A stretch of 64,000 bases of DNA from Perilla frutescens (Eukaryota; Streptophyta; Magnoliopsida; Lamiales; Lamiaceae): NCBI GenBank assembly GCA_026008535.1, contig BRKX01000002.1, positions 1,944,501 to 2,008,500 on the forward strand. Direction: 5' to 3'. Both the position numbers and the translations under genes were made by a program. Shown here piece by piece: positions 32,740 to 44,326 of the stretch (positions within the stretch are counted from its first letter, which is position 1; each line of letters opens with the position of its first letter). The notes under the pieces were generated by a model, which was given only the letters and a program-made list of their open reading frames with translations, searched no databases and was not told the DNA's origin.

Positions 32740-35700
32740 CTACTGAGAACACAAATCAAATATTCTAACTGCCATCTGAAAACGATAATCTCTTACGTTA
32801 GCAATTTTGTTCCCCCATTTAAGCTTTGGCGAACCTGTGATTAGTCGATCAATATACATGCATGCATAAGGCCCGCAACTGACATCATCGCTTTGCTTGA
32901 AATTGCCGGTCATGATCCGGCAGGGCAAGGAAGGTGTTCGGGGTCTCCTAATCTCATGTACATTCTGCACAAACCAACCAGCATAGTGCAAGACTTGCTT
33001 CATCAACTTTGTCAGTGGCCTCACTTGAAGTTCTCGAATTTTGTTGTCATCTGGGTCCAGCCTATGAAACATGGAGTCGTATACGTCGACTCTCCATTCG
33101 ATCAAGTCAAGCACCACGGTGATCCAATGTGAACTAACGTTGCACACGAAGATTATCTACATTCAAAAAAAAAATACATTATATATCAAAATATAAAAAT
33201 ATAGCGGTATTTCGATTGTCGAGCGTTATTTACCTGTTTAGCATCCCACCACGGTCGAGCCCCCGGAACGTCTCGCCCTTGAACCATTTGAACCATACTG
33301 GAGAGAGGCATCCACCAATAAACGTCTGCATGTTCACCTCTCCAATGCCCAGAGTAAGGTTGGTCGACAGTCTTCTGCCATTCTTTTTGTAATTGTAACT
33401 GTTGAATACTTGAAAATTAGATTACTAGTATGGTAACGATATATTAAACAAAAAATTCAAAATCAAACGGTATAGGGAAATCACTGGACGATACCGCTCG
33501 AATTTATCGAACGGTATAATACTACGGACAGACGGTATAGCAGAATACCGTTCAATACCGCCCATTGTTCGAGCGGTATTCGAACGGTATAAATAAATAC
33601 CGTTTACTACCGCTCGAACGGTATTAAACTGTATGAGCGGTATTTTAATGAACATCGAACGATATTTTAATAAAAATCGAACGGTATTATTAATAAAAAT
33701 AAATACCGTTTAATACCGACGGTATTATTATCTTTACCAAAAAAAGTTGGATACTCACAAAGAATGTAGGTCCCACGATGCGTGTACTCCCTGCATCTAC
33801 CCCATCTAATAGTTGTTTGCCCCTCTCCAATTTGGCAACCATAGCTTCGCAGAAGAGATCAATTATCTGTAACGTTATGTTTAATTAAAAAATTAATTCA
33901 ATTCGACATAGTTCCCATATTTGGCACGGAATAATAATTACATAAAAAATATATAAAGATTTACCGTGGCATCCATGGCGGACTTGACGTTCTCCACTCG
34001 ATCAAAAAATGAATGATCCAACTCAAAATTAGTCGCGCGGGTACGGACAAATGCAGTTGGTCTTTTCTTTCACCAATTTATGTAAGCATTATGAGCTGCA
34101 GCTTTGATTTGAGTCGGCATCGTGCTTACGTATGGCGAGCGAAGCGCGACGGATTGCTTTTTCACTCGACGTGAAGGATTATCGATTTCTACAATTTGTT
34201 TCCCTTTATCCGCACGAGTGAAACGGAGTGGACTACCCTCGTCCGAGTCAACACCTACGTCTTGAGCGGGACAATCAATTTGAATTTCCTGAAACAAATA
34301 AAAATTAAACCAATAATTAAAATAAAAATTAATGTTAACACTAATTTAACAAGTAATAACAATAATAAACAAATTAAACTATAATTTTGAAAAAATTCAA
34401 TACTTTACCTCGTTATCCTGGTTCAGGAAAGCAGAGGCGGTAGGCACCGCAGTAGGATGTACCCCCATCATAGACCTCCAAAATGATTCCATGTCAATTA
34501 GCTCACGGGGGTCTAACTGCATCTGTAGTGATCTCCGACTAAGTCCTCCGTCTACAGATGTGCGGTCTGCCTCTGGCATGTAAGACGAGGCACGATGACC
34601 AGTGTACTGATAGTTCTGATCGAACTGATCCCACTGATACGAATAATGGGGCTGATCTGCAGAATGATCCTCCGGCTCTGGATGATGAGAGTGGTGAGAC
34701 TTATGAGGATGATGAGAGTGGTGAGACTGATGGGATTGATGGGAGTGATGGGACGGCTCTGGTTGACGAGATTGATGGGGATGACGAGCCTGACCACTTG
34801 GCTGGGCAGAATGATGCGAATGATGACTGTGCCCTGATCGTGATCGACGGTCTCCATGGTAAAGTGATTGCATCCAACTCTTCAGATCAGGAAGCAACTC
34901 ATACCTCATGTAATCTTTCAAATCTGGCAGTACTGCTTCCTTCAACTTTGAAATAAGACCGCGTTCACGTCTCTCCCAAATATGACTCCTTGAAGAAGAC
35001 GAGCTCGATTCCCTAGCCCGTTTTCCCGAAGTTGGTGGAGGAGTATGCTTCTTCCTTGCCCCACCCACATCACCATCAGTCTCAGTCTCCGGATCCGATT
35101 CTGGCGGAGTAGCCTGCTTCTGCTTTTTCCGGGGCTGTCGTTTCGGTGCACTTGCTGAAACTGAAGCTGCAGAGCGACAGGATATATTTCGCACCCGTGC
35201 TGCAGTCCTCACGACGCGCTGCACGACATCGTCGCCGCCGCGTTGTGCCTTCACAGGGTTTACCGGTGCACGGTTAACAACACCCAGTGCATCGGGGACC
35301 AGAACGCTGATCCAGTAGTCACGTACTTCTTCATCCGCGCCCGCATGAAGCGTTTCTAGGCACTCACCCTACAAAATAATCGATGAAATATTAATTATTA
35401 AATTAAGCCGTATCGAGCAGTACACGGCGGTACTAGGCCGACCGGGGCGGTACACCGCGGTCTTGCGCCGGTACCGGGCGGTACACGGTGGTATTGGGGC
35501 GGTACCGGGCGGTATTGCATATTTAGTTAATGAAAATAGAAAATTAATATTTTTATTGTTAAACTACATTACTGCATCATTCAATAGTGTATGAAAATCT
35601 TGCACATTTGAAGGAGTAAAAAACCACTTCAAGCAACGAGGCAACACCACTGGTTCCGCTACCTCCGCAACCTCTCTTCCAAGGGCCGGTATAGCTTCAT

Positions 35701-37203
35701 ATGCCCAAATCTGTAAAAGTGATATGAAAAGAAAACCTAATCAGTATAATTAATACTAGTATTATTCTCAATATTTTTTCATCAAATTATGCATACCTGT
35801 AGAGCCCACACAGGGCCATAGAAATGATACTTTCTAGGAGTCGACCTCGGCAATCGACCAATGTAATGGAGTAAAATAGGATAGGTGTAGGCACCCCATG
35901 GAAATCTGTTCCACGCCTCAAGGTCATCGACCAACACCCACGCAAAACTATCAACCTTTCTTGGAGTGTCGTACCCACAAGCAAAAAAATAAAGGGCTAA
36001 AATATTAGCCACTTTCAAATAATCATCTGGGGTAGCCTTCTTCGAAAGTCTGCGATCCTTTCCATCAAAAAGATTCCACAGCTCCAGAATGCTGACATCC
36101 TTGCCACCACAGAATCTCCTAAACACTCCCACGTTGGAATGATCGTGTTCGGCATTCGGATCAAAAGCCGATGATCCGAATCGAAACCCGGTCACCAGAG
36201 CGTACTCGGGGAATGAAAATCTGATATGGCTCTCATTAATACGGAACCATACTTCATGAGCCGGAGCACCGGGAATAGTGATCTCACGAGAGATCAAAGC
36301 ATGCAAGGCTCTACCGTTGCTCGACTTGCTTTTCCATCTTAGGAGGTGACCGAAGCACCCCTCCTCGAATCTCCCCATCAGTTCTTGCCCACCAACTCTC
36401 ATCAGTCTTGTCCATATGGACGTTAATACCTTGGGCCTGTAGTAGAGATTCACAATTTGGTAATAATTTTGCATCTGTTCTCTCTTCCAACTCCAAGGCG
36501 TCTGAGAAAGAGATAAACACTTAATACACAGTACCGTTGTTGATGGACGGTATACCGCCATGCAAGTACAATACCCTTCGTATACCGCTCGTCAAAATTA
36601 AGCGGTATACGAACGGTATTTGCCATTGCCGACGGTGTTCGATGTTTTTAACCAACTAATCATAGCATCAAGGTCCAAAAATTAAATTAAAACTTGAACA
36701 AGTAAATTACAACATCCTAATTGACGGGCGATATACTATCGGTACAATACCGTTTGTATACCGCTCGTCAATTTTAAGCGGTATCCGAACGACATTTGCC
36801 ATTGCCGCCGGTATTCAATGTTTTTAACCAACTAATCATAACATCAAGGTCCAAAAATTAAATTAAAACTTAAGCAAGTTAATTACAGCATCCTAATTGA
36901 CGAGCGGTATACTATCGGTAATACCGCTCGTCGCAAGAGGTAATACCGTTCATATATTGCAGGAAACAAAACTAACTACGGTATTTTTCGTATACTATTC
37001 CTAATCTAGTAGGAAACAAAACTAACTACAACTAAAAACTTAAAGACACCAATAATCCATCAATTATCAACAAAATTTTGGATACCGTCGCCTAGAAAAA
37101 AACTTATACCGCCGACGGTATTCATGTATTTTAGGGGAGAGATGTAATAACTAACCTGCTCATTGTCAGATTGATGAGCACCACTTCCTTCGCCGAACTC
37201 CAT
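32740..37203 (-). CDS. VANC-like protein: DUF1985 fused to Ulp1 (C48) protease, one in-frame stop
   Basis: Eight exons: 37156-37203, 35797-36501, 35573-35710, 34409-35368, 33965-34288, 33759-33866, 33234-33398, 32740-33156. All have GT-AG borders and lengths divisible by three, giving 954 codons. DUF1985 spans about residues 45-250 (FEEGCFGHLLRW, EVWFRINESHIRFSFPEYAL, KYHFYGPVWALQ). A basic Ser-rich tract and a His/Ser-rich linker (HSHHSHH repeats) follow. The C-terminal Ulp1-type domain has the catalytic set in order: H826 (SHW), D843 (VYDS), Q904, C910 (SCGPYACMY). One TGA at 34070-34072 (codon 690) interrupts the frame before the protease, so the product would be a DUF1985 protein without protease, unless read through or mis-sequenced. 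DUF1985 proteins of VANDAL elements act in the nucleus as sequence-specific anti-silencing factors; that role is inferred here. The introns carry CGGTAT motifs; the exons do not. Confidence 0.8.
36580..36935. repeat. 176-bp tandem duplication in intron 1 of the DUF1985-Ulp1 gene
   Basis: Two units start AGCGGTATACGAACGGTA (36601) and AGCGGTATCCGAACGACA (36777). Both contain 'accaactaatcat' and 'gcatcctaattgacg', and both begin and end with CGGTAT motifs. Confidence 0.8.
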
Positions 37204-37412
37204 TGATGTTCTTCGTGAGAAAAAAAGTAGAGTATTTGGGGATTTTGGCTTTTGGTTTGATTTTAGGGCTCGTGTATTTAGGGCTCTCTATTTGGGGATG
37301 GTATTTGAAATTGATTTGATTTCTTTTGACTTAAAGAGTGGTGGGATTATTAATTTGAAATTTACCATATATAACTGCCACCTGGGATCCACGGTTTTTG
37401 ATTTGAAAGGGA

Positions 37413-38248
37413 TACCGCCGATGAATGTGGGACGGTAAACCAACGGTATTCGATTTAAAAGGGATACCGCTGTTGAATGTTTGACAGTCTTCGAACAGTA
37501 TTCTATATAAAATGGATACCGTTCATTATATTTGTCTGAATGTGTAACGGTAGTCGAACGGTATCCTATTTAAAATGAATACCGCCCGTTGATTGTGAAA
37601 CGGTAGTCGAACGGTATTCTATGTAAAATAGATACCGTCCGTTGAATGTGTAACTGCAGTCGAACGGTATTCTATTTAAAATGGATACCGCCCGATAATT
37701 CTTGAATACCGCCATATATATTCTACTCATGTTCGGCTCCATTCAAATACCGTTTGAATACCGCCCATAATATAATTACGGTATTGGAGCGGTATTGAAA
37801 TATTTCAACTCTATTTCAGTTCCCATGCAATACCGCCGATGAATGTGGGACGGTAAACCAACAGTATTCGATTTAAAAGGGATACCGCTGTTGAATGTTT
37901 GACAGTCTTCGAACAGTATTCTATATAAAATGGATACCGTTCGTTATATTTGTCTGATGTGTAACGGTAGTCGAACGGTATCCTATTTAAAATGAATACC
38001 ACCCGTTGATTGTGAAACGGTAGTCGAACGGTATTCTATGTAAAATAGATACCGCCCGTTGAATGTGTAACTGCAGTCGAACGGTATTTTATTTAAAATG
38101 GATACCGCCCGATAATTCTTGAATACCGCCATATATATTCTACTCATGTTCGGCTCCCTTCAAATACCGTTTGAATACCGCCCATAATATAATTACGGTA
38201 TTGGAGCGGTATTGAAATATTTCAACTCTATTTCAGTTCCCATGCAAT
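37413..38248. repeat. Two 418-bp tandem units rich in CGGTAT at the right side
   Basis: Unit 1 is 37413-37830 and unit 2 starts at 37831. They are nearly identical (TACCGCCGATGAATGTGGGA...). Each contains about ten motif copies spaced 30-50 bp apart, as CGAACGGTATTCTAT and GGATACCGCCCG, alternating in orientation. The array lies upstream of the DUF1985-Ulp1 start codon and ends about 180 bp before the right terminus, mirroring the left array. Confidence 0.9.
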
Positions 38249-38424
38249 ATCGCTGGGATACCGCCCGTCTCAAAATTATGGGTTTCAAACGGTATTGCAG
38301 TTTCCGAGATTTGAGCGCACACGTGAGGAATAACTTTACGTATTTATGAGTCTGATTTGAGATAGAAAATGAGTACTTTGTCTTACAATTTCTGAAAAAT
38401 GAGAAAAGTATGGATATAATAGAC

Positions 38425-38509
38425 ATAGTGGGTATTTCTTGAATGTGTGTAAGAAAGTGGGTAAAGGGGATTTTTAGTTAAGGGATGTGGGTAGTTTAAT
38501 TTTTCTCTC
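38425..38509. repeat. Right terminal inverted repeat of the 13.5-kb element
   Basis: Inverse of the left terminus, ending GGGTAGTTTAATTTTTCTCTC. The TSD copy ATAATTAAT is at 38510-38518. Confidence 0.85.
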
Positions 38510-38809
38510 ATAATTAATTTACTACACGTTATTTAATACGACATATTTTTCAATGTAAAATTAAATTCAAAACAAGTACTGTTTTATTATTTTGAAAAAG
38601 TCCCAAAATATAAGTTTCAAAGTGTAGTTTGTTATGGTGAACATTATTGATTATACAATTAACTTCTACTGCTATTGATGGAAAATTCTAACTATGAATT
38701 ATTTTCCCTTTTCCTTTACAAAAAATAAGAGGTGGTTTTCTGTACTTTGCATGCAAATAAAAAGCCTTATATCAAATGGAAAAATGTATCACTTATAATA
38801 CTAAAAGGT

Positions 38810-39256
38810 TGTTGTGTGCCTGACAGAGGAGGAAGAAGGTGAGCGTATGGCCGGGAAATTGACGGTGGCGAGTGGAGCTCAGGGCTGCCGGCGAGCGAGA
38901 AGAAAGGGAAGAACCTAAAGATCGCATTTTTAAGGTTTTGCCTAATTGAAGAAATTGGGGATTCCCTAATTGAAGAGGTAGTCAACGAGTCAAAGAAATG
39001 GTACCGGGTCAAGTTGGATATCAAGGCTTTGGGCCTATTTCCTTATTTTATATAATTCCCAGAAGCGGCCCATTTGTAATTATTTTGGCCCAGATGATTT
39101 AGGATTTATTTACCTTGAGTATAAATATATACTATGCTTTCATGCAAATTATGAATGAAATATATCTGATCCTACCTCCTACGTTCTCTCTCTTCTCCCT
39201 ATTCTTCTCCCGTTATTTCCCTTCCATTTCTGTACCAAGCTTCCAGCTTTACAACA
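38810..39256. mobile_element. Possible solo LTR (Copia-like)
   Basis: About 447 bp bounded by TGTTGT...ACAACA, with a TATA box (GTATAAATATATAC, about 39119-39132), downstream transcript-leader-like CT-rich sequence and the GC-richer 5' half usual for U3. No internal retrotransposon genes are nearby. I could not find a matching 5-bp duplication, so the bounds and the solo status are uncertain. Confidence 0.4.
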
Positions 39257-39860
39257 ACCAACAATACAAAAATACAAGTTAATTAAAGATGCCATAAAAT
39301 TTTACAAGATAGAAAGAAAAAAGACCAAAAATTCTAAAGAGATTTCTGAGGACATAACAAAAGTATCATGTTTATTTTTCTAAAATTATTGCACGCTAAA
39401 AAAAAATAGTGACATTTTTGTAATTATAATTATATTTAAAGATCACTTATAATACTAAAAAAATATTACTTCTAACACTGAAAAGTATCATAAGTTTTCA
39501 TCTGACGGTCTGATTCTATTTAATAAAGTCTGATCAAGACTTTCTAATAAAGGTTTTCTATTGAATTAATATGTACCTATAATAAAATAGCCTTAAAATG
39601 CCCCTTTGAGTAGATTGGTATAAGTTTGAATAGAAGGTCTTGAATTTAAATTCTACCAACACTTTTTGTGATTTACACTTACCATTGTTTAGGAGTGGAA
39701 TTTACCCGGTACATGCATTTTTGAATAACATAATTTAAGAGCTTTTTTTTTAATTGAATAAGTTATATTAATCAATCGATTTTAACGGGATTAGTAAAGT
39801 CTGACATCCCACTAAATTAGGGAATGATTTAATAACTTTGTCTAATGATGATATAAAGGC
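39257..39860. other. AT-rich spacer with SINE-like fragment
   Basis: No gene seen. 39604-39662 ('gagtagattggtataag...cttgaatttaaattctacc') resembles the A- and B-box spacing of a tRNA-derived SINE on the plus strand. Confidence 0.4.
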
Positions 39861-40227
39861 CGATTGATAAAATCATTTGCTATATTATGTAAAATGCTCT
39901 GTGCTACACATTTAAAAACATTAATTTGTATTCCGTTTTTTCTTCAATTTCAATTGATTGTACTTTAGTTTAATTTTATACTTATGAATTAGAGTTCACT
40001 TTTCCCAATTATTTTTTTAGAAAACAATCAATTATTAATTAAAAATAAAATAAAATATTGAAAAAATAATTATAACCATAATTGAAAAAAGTGAACCATA
40101 ATTAACAAGTGTGAAATTAAATTAAAACGCATCCAACTGAAATCGAAGAGACAAACAGAATAAAAGTTAATATCTTCAAATGTATAGCATAAAATGTTGC
40201 ATAAAATGTAACAAAAAATCTCATCCG
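39861..40227. mobile_element. Fold-back element F2
   Basis: Same family as F1 (16621), F3 and F4. Inverted arms run from CGATTGATAAAAT to the inverse CGGATGAGATTTT, meeting at the central 'gttcacttttcccaatta' / 'aattgaaaaaagtgaacc' pair. The flanks ATATAAAGG and ATATACAAG are an imperfect 9-bp duplication. Confidence 0.65.
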
Positions 40228-40861
40228 ATATACAAGCATCCACTATTATCTATATCTAGCGACATTGCATTCGCAAATAGAAATATTTGTAATCCTTAAA
40301 TTTACACCTTTCGAAAATAAAAATATAATATACTTTATTAGTTAATCATTTATTTTCATGTAATTGTTGGGCAAAAAAAAATAAAACTAGGTAGTTTCAT
40401 TGGTGTTTTCTCATGATATTTAAAAGGATTAATTGAAATTGGAGATGTTATATATAAGGTTAATTAATTAGTTATAGATTGCATGCATAAATAATCTAGC
40501 TCAATCAATACACTTTTCTAATAAGCTCTTGGATAAACAAATTGAGTGACTTTACATTCATGAATTAAAATCATATTTCATTAAGGATTATTCCACAATA
40601 ACTATATAACAAACAAGCAAAAACAAAAATTATAAACAAACTATTTCATTCCAAGCAACACACATATATATCAGAAATCAGAGAAACTACATAAAAACGA
40701 TTCCTTCGTTGCTACGTACACGATACCATATTCTAATAAAAAAAATTGACAGGATACCAACTGAGCTATGCCACGGAGATATATATATGATCAACCCGAA
40801 ATACAAGGAGGCGCGATCTCGACTCTCGCCTCCTTGTATCTCACGCAAGAAATTAACTTAA
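40228..40861. other. Spacer and 3' flank of the BEL1-like gene
   Basis: AT-rich, no coding frame. It should include the 3' UTR of the homeobox gene. Confidence 0.45.
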
Positions 40862-42325
40862 TTAATCACCTAAGTCAGTCGAAGTGTTGGCCAAAAATTG
40901 ATCAGATTCTGTCGAAGATTCTTCAAATTCCTCTTTGTACATTTCTTCAATCATCGGCTTCCACAGCCTCACTCTAGCATTGATGAACCAATTTGAAACC
41001 TATCATACAAAAAAAATAAAAAATAAAAAATCCCACATTCATATTATATCTCATTCAAAAATAAAAAATAAAAAATCCTATCATGATACATTATCACATT
41101 TTGATTGATTTTTTTTACCTGATTCTTGGACAAACCTGTCTGTGATGCTAACATTAGCTTCTCCGAGTCATTAGGATACCTAGAAAAAGTCGAAAAAATC
41201 GAAAAAACGAGTGATTTAAAGCATTATAACTTCATCAAAAATGCAGAGGGATTGAAGTGATGATTACGGGTGCAGAAAGTGTTCGAACAGCCAAGCTCGA
41301 AGAATGGTGACGGAGGTCTCCGGCAGCCCCCGGAGAGGCCTCCAAGCCTGAACCGAGCTATGCAAAATCGCTCGATTTTGCCTAGCTTCTTGATCAAACA
41401 GGCTCAACTGAGACAATGTCGAGCTTATTTTTGGCATATCTTTCGCAATTTTTTGCTTCGTGACATGAACTTGAGCTACAATGGCGTTCCTCAGACGACA
41501 GAAGTGCTTCGACATTGCTAGGATGGCGAGGGCCGTGTAAGATTTCCCGGCCCCCGATCCTGCGATAGCCTCGAACGAGTGCACTAGGTCTTCCATATGA
41601 TGAGAATACTCCTCGTACCTTCTCTCCACCTATACATACACAAACATTCATGATCAAGAACGGAGCAAAAATCACCAAAGACGAAAACGGTACGTAGACG
41701 AGCATTCGAGGAGAAGATGGGGGTTCGTCTCAACCTCCTCGAGCAAAGCAATGAGCTTGAGAAGGCTGACATAATCCCCATGCTTCTCACATATCGATTC
41801 AAGGTTTGAAAGATCCGCTTTCAGCTTAGACGAGAGGTGAAAAGGGCCTCTAATCCGGCTCAATCTCGTCTCCATGCATTGCTTCTCGCCCCGGTCGACA
41901 CTGAGCATCTCCTGAAGGAGAGACTGCGCGGGCTGCAGGTATTTCGAGCTCCCGATCGAGGCGACGAACGATTGATTAGGCCAAATATTGTACTCGAGCG
42001 ATTGATTGATCACGTAACCGTGGTCTAATAAGGCGGCCCTCTGTCCGCCGCCGCAGGGGACAGAGCCGCCGCCTAATGAGAGGGAGAGCTTCTGGGAAAG
42101 CCCGCTCGGCTTTCCCAGAAGGTCTATAAGATGGGGGTCCGGATTGTTGGACGCCCGAACAATGTCAATGGAACGCGACATTCTCTCCGAGAGGGAGTGG
42201 ATCGAGCTCCGATAAGCGTCGAAATTATGATGGCCCGCGAATTGGTCGTCGCTAAACGAATTCGTCGCCTCGACGAATTCGCGGAGAATGTTGTTGTTGT
42301 TGTTGGATGAGTCTTCCGAAACCAT
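40862..42325 (-). CDS. BEL1-like homeodomain transcription factor
   Basis: TALE-class regulators that pair with KNOX proteins in the nucleus to control meristem and organ patterning. Exons 41735-42325, 41268-41629, 41119-41179 and 40862-40999, all GT-AG; the 61-nt third exon falls inside the homeodomain, as is usual for BEL genes. 383 residues: N-terminal low-complexity start (SSNNNNN), SKY box (SSKYLQPAQSLLQEML), BELL domain across the exon 1/2 junction (LIALLEEVERRYEEYSHHME to VHSFEAIAG), then the homeodomain with the TALE loop (HPYPNDSEKLMLASQTGLS) and recognition helix VSNWFINARVRLWKP. The protein is short for the family and ends about 25 residues after the homeodomain; I see no C-terminal VSLTLGL-type motif. 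A GA-rich tract (42413-42450) lies about 90 bp upstream of the ATG. Confidence 0.9.
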
Positions 42326-44326
42326 GGTGCTAGAGTTTCAATTGTTTACAAGTGTTGGGACAAACATACCTATAAAAACATCCCATGAAATAATGATGAT
42401 GATAATTCATTCAATGAGAGAGAGAGAGAGGAGGAGAGAGAAAGGAAGAGAGAGATTCTTTAAACTTTGTTGTGTTTTGTGAAGTCTAGGGTAGCATCTG
42501 AAAGCTAGAAAAAGCTATGAGAGCAGAGGACTGCAGCCTTGCTTAAAGAAGCATAGATACTGATTTATGTAAATATGCTTAAATTGACATAGGGAAATTT
42601 TATTTTGTCACGCTGCTGCTTCTCTCACTAGAAACAAGCTAAAAGCAGCAATCTTTCAGCTTTACTTTCCTGCTGTGGCATTTCTTTGGGGCACTCAAAA
42701 AAAGCACATTTTCTTCACTAATTCTTGTGTTGGTTTCCTCGATTAAATACACACATGAATAGCCAATACCATAAATTCATTTTGTTACTATTCAAAGAGC
42801 ATAAGTTCTCTAGAGCGTCGTGCATTTTGCTATTCAGTGAAACTTATAAACACAAATTGAAATTTTGGGGGAGTCTTGCATGATGGATTCGAGATAATTT
42901 TACGAATTTTTTAAGTTTTATTTTTTTGGATTGTTTTGAACTTATCTCATAATTGTTTCGGGATATTAATTTTGGAATCAAAAAGATCGGAAAATAAAAT
43001 TTGGGACCACAAAAGTCGAGGACGTTATATTATGTGCATGGTAATCAGCTGATATAATATAGATATGACATGTTGATTTTATTTTATCCAATTCGAAGTA
43101 AGATCTATCCTAGATAACAAAAAGGTCGTATCGGAGGGTAATGCGTGACTTAATTAGTTGTGTCAAGCTAGCTTCGGTTCAAATTAGTAGAAAGAAGTTT
43201 GGACATTTGAGATGAAAAAAATTCTACTGATATACGACCCCTGATTAGAGTTTTAATATTTTAATGTGGTATGAGTCGGCAACTAATTGCCTGTATAAGT
43301 TGATATGTAATTCATTACTGGATAAATGAAACAAAAATTATTCTGATTAATTTCTCTAATCTTTGTTTCTTCCTTTTTCTTGATCTTCTCTATTCTCCTA
43401 TCTAATATTCTTATATTTTACGGAGTTTGCACTCGCCCGAAGTGGTCCTATGTTGATATGCCTCCAGAGGTCGTATCCACATCAGATCACATGTTACATC
43501 TCATGTGCCGTTTCCTGTTCCATGTTTTCACTTTAAAAAATATATTTTTTTAATTTTTGATTTATTATGATTTAATTTAATTTTTTTATTTAAGGTTCAT
43601 CCATTCCTAATTAGGGTATATTAAAAAATAAAAAATAATAATTTCTACACTAGCCAATATTGGATGAACTATATATATTTGGGTCGGGTTCGAGTTTGAG
43701 TTCGGGTCGGGCCCGGGGTGATCTGGCATGAGGAAAAAGGCAAATGAAAAAGCAAACTGTTTTTTTGCACTCTACCAGTTTCAACATTGTCTGATTGTGT
43801 ATGCCTGCAAGTGCAAACATATGGGAATATGTAGCCTTTTCCTCCTTAGCTGTTCATATCATCCATTGAGATGTTGAAAGGTCACTGCAGAAATCACAAT
43901 TGGGAAAAATATAATGAGCAAATTTAGATACATATATATACATATATATATGTATGTATGTGCTACATTTTAGGTATGGTGATGACTGATGAGATTGATG
44001 ATAGATTCTGGGCAAGTCTGTGCTGGTTGGCTGTTACAATGATTTAAAAATTTTCTGTAGATTTTGACCAGTACTACTCCACTTGTCACACTCTCATTTT
44101 GTAGCTCTCTAGCTGCACCACTTCATGGAAAGTGTTGTACAATCACAATTCACAATGCACAAGATAATTATCATCTTAATATATTACTGCCGAAAAAGAA
44201 AAAAGAAAAAAGAAATTTAGAAATGAAATGGTATGTTTTATTAAATTCTGCTCTTCAAAATCAGATATATATATACACACACACACTGACACACATGCAT
44301 GAATTTTAATGTTTCTAACATCCACA
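42326..44326. other. Upstream region of the BEL1-like gene and spacer
   Basis: (GA)n-type tract at 42413-42450 next to the gene. 43440-43700 holds a one-sided relative of the fold-back family ('ggttcatccattcctaattagggtata'). An LTR-like leader sequence may lie near 43330-43430. No coding frame is convincing. Confidence 0.4.

Larger units (their letters stand above)
24988..38509. mobile_element. 13.5-kb VANDAL-like Mutator element with DUF1985/Ulp1 genes
   Basis: Both ends are inverted copies of one sequence: left AAACTACCCATATTTCTTAA (from 25001), right inverse AAACTACCCACATCCCTTAA. They continue through 'cctttacccactt.cttac.cacat' for about 70 bp at roughly 80% identity by eye. Outer bases are GTGGAAATATAT on the left and the inverse GAGAGAAAAATT on the right. 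ATAATTAAT is duplicated perfectly at 24979-24987 and 38510-38518, the 9 bp expected of MULEs. It contains mudrA (26770-28449, plus), a broken DUF1985 gene (28624-29773, minus) and a DUF1985-Ulp1 gene (32740-37203, minus). The remaining DNA is filled with CGGTAT-type motifs. Gene content and motif array match Arabidopsis VANDAL elements, whose VANC product removes DNA methylation from the element. Internal deletions mean this copy is probably non-autonomous now. Confidence 0.9.

Noticed and set aside
34558..34956. Plus-strand frame rich in Asp/Asp-Glu over the His-rich linker
   Set aside because: It is the antisense shadow of the trinucleotide-like His/Ser repeat of the DUF1985-Ulp1 exon.
28624..37203. 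Two nested transposons instead of one
   Set aside because: I found only one pair of matching ends (24988 and 38509) with a perfect 9-bp duplication; no inner pair of termini is visible. A decayed inner element remains possible.
38810..39256. Complete LTR retrotransposon
   Set aside because: Only one LTR-like block is present, with no second LTR, gag or pol, and no 5-bp duplication was found.
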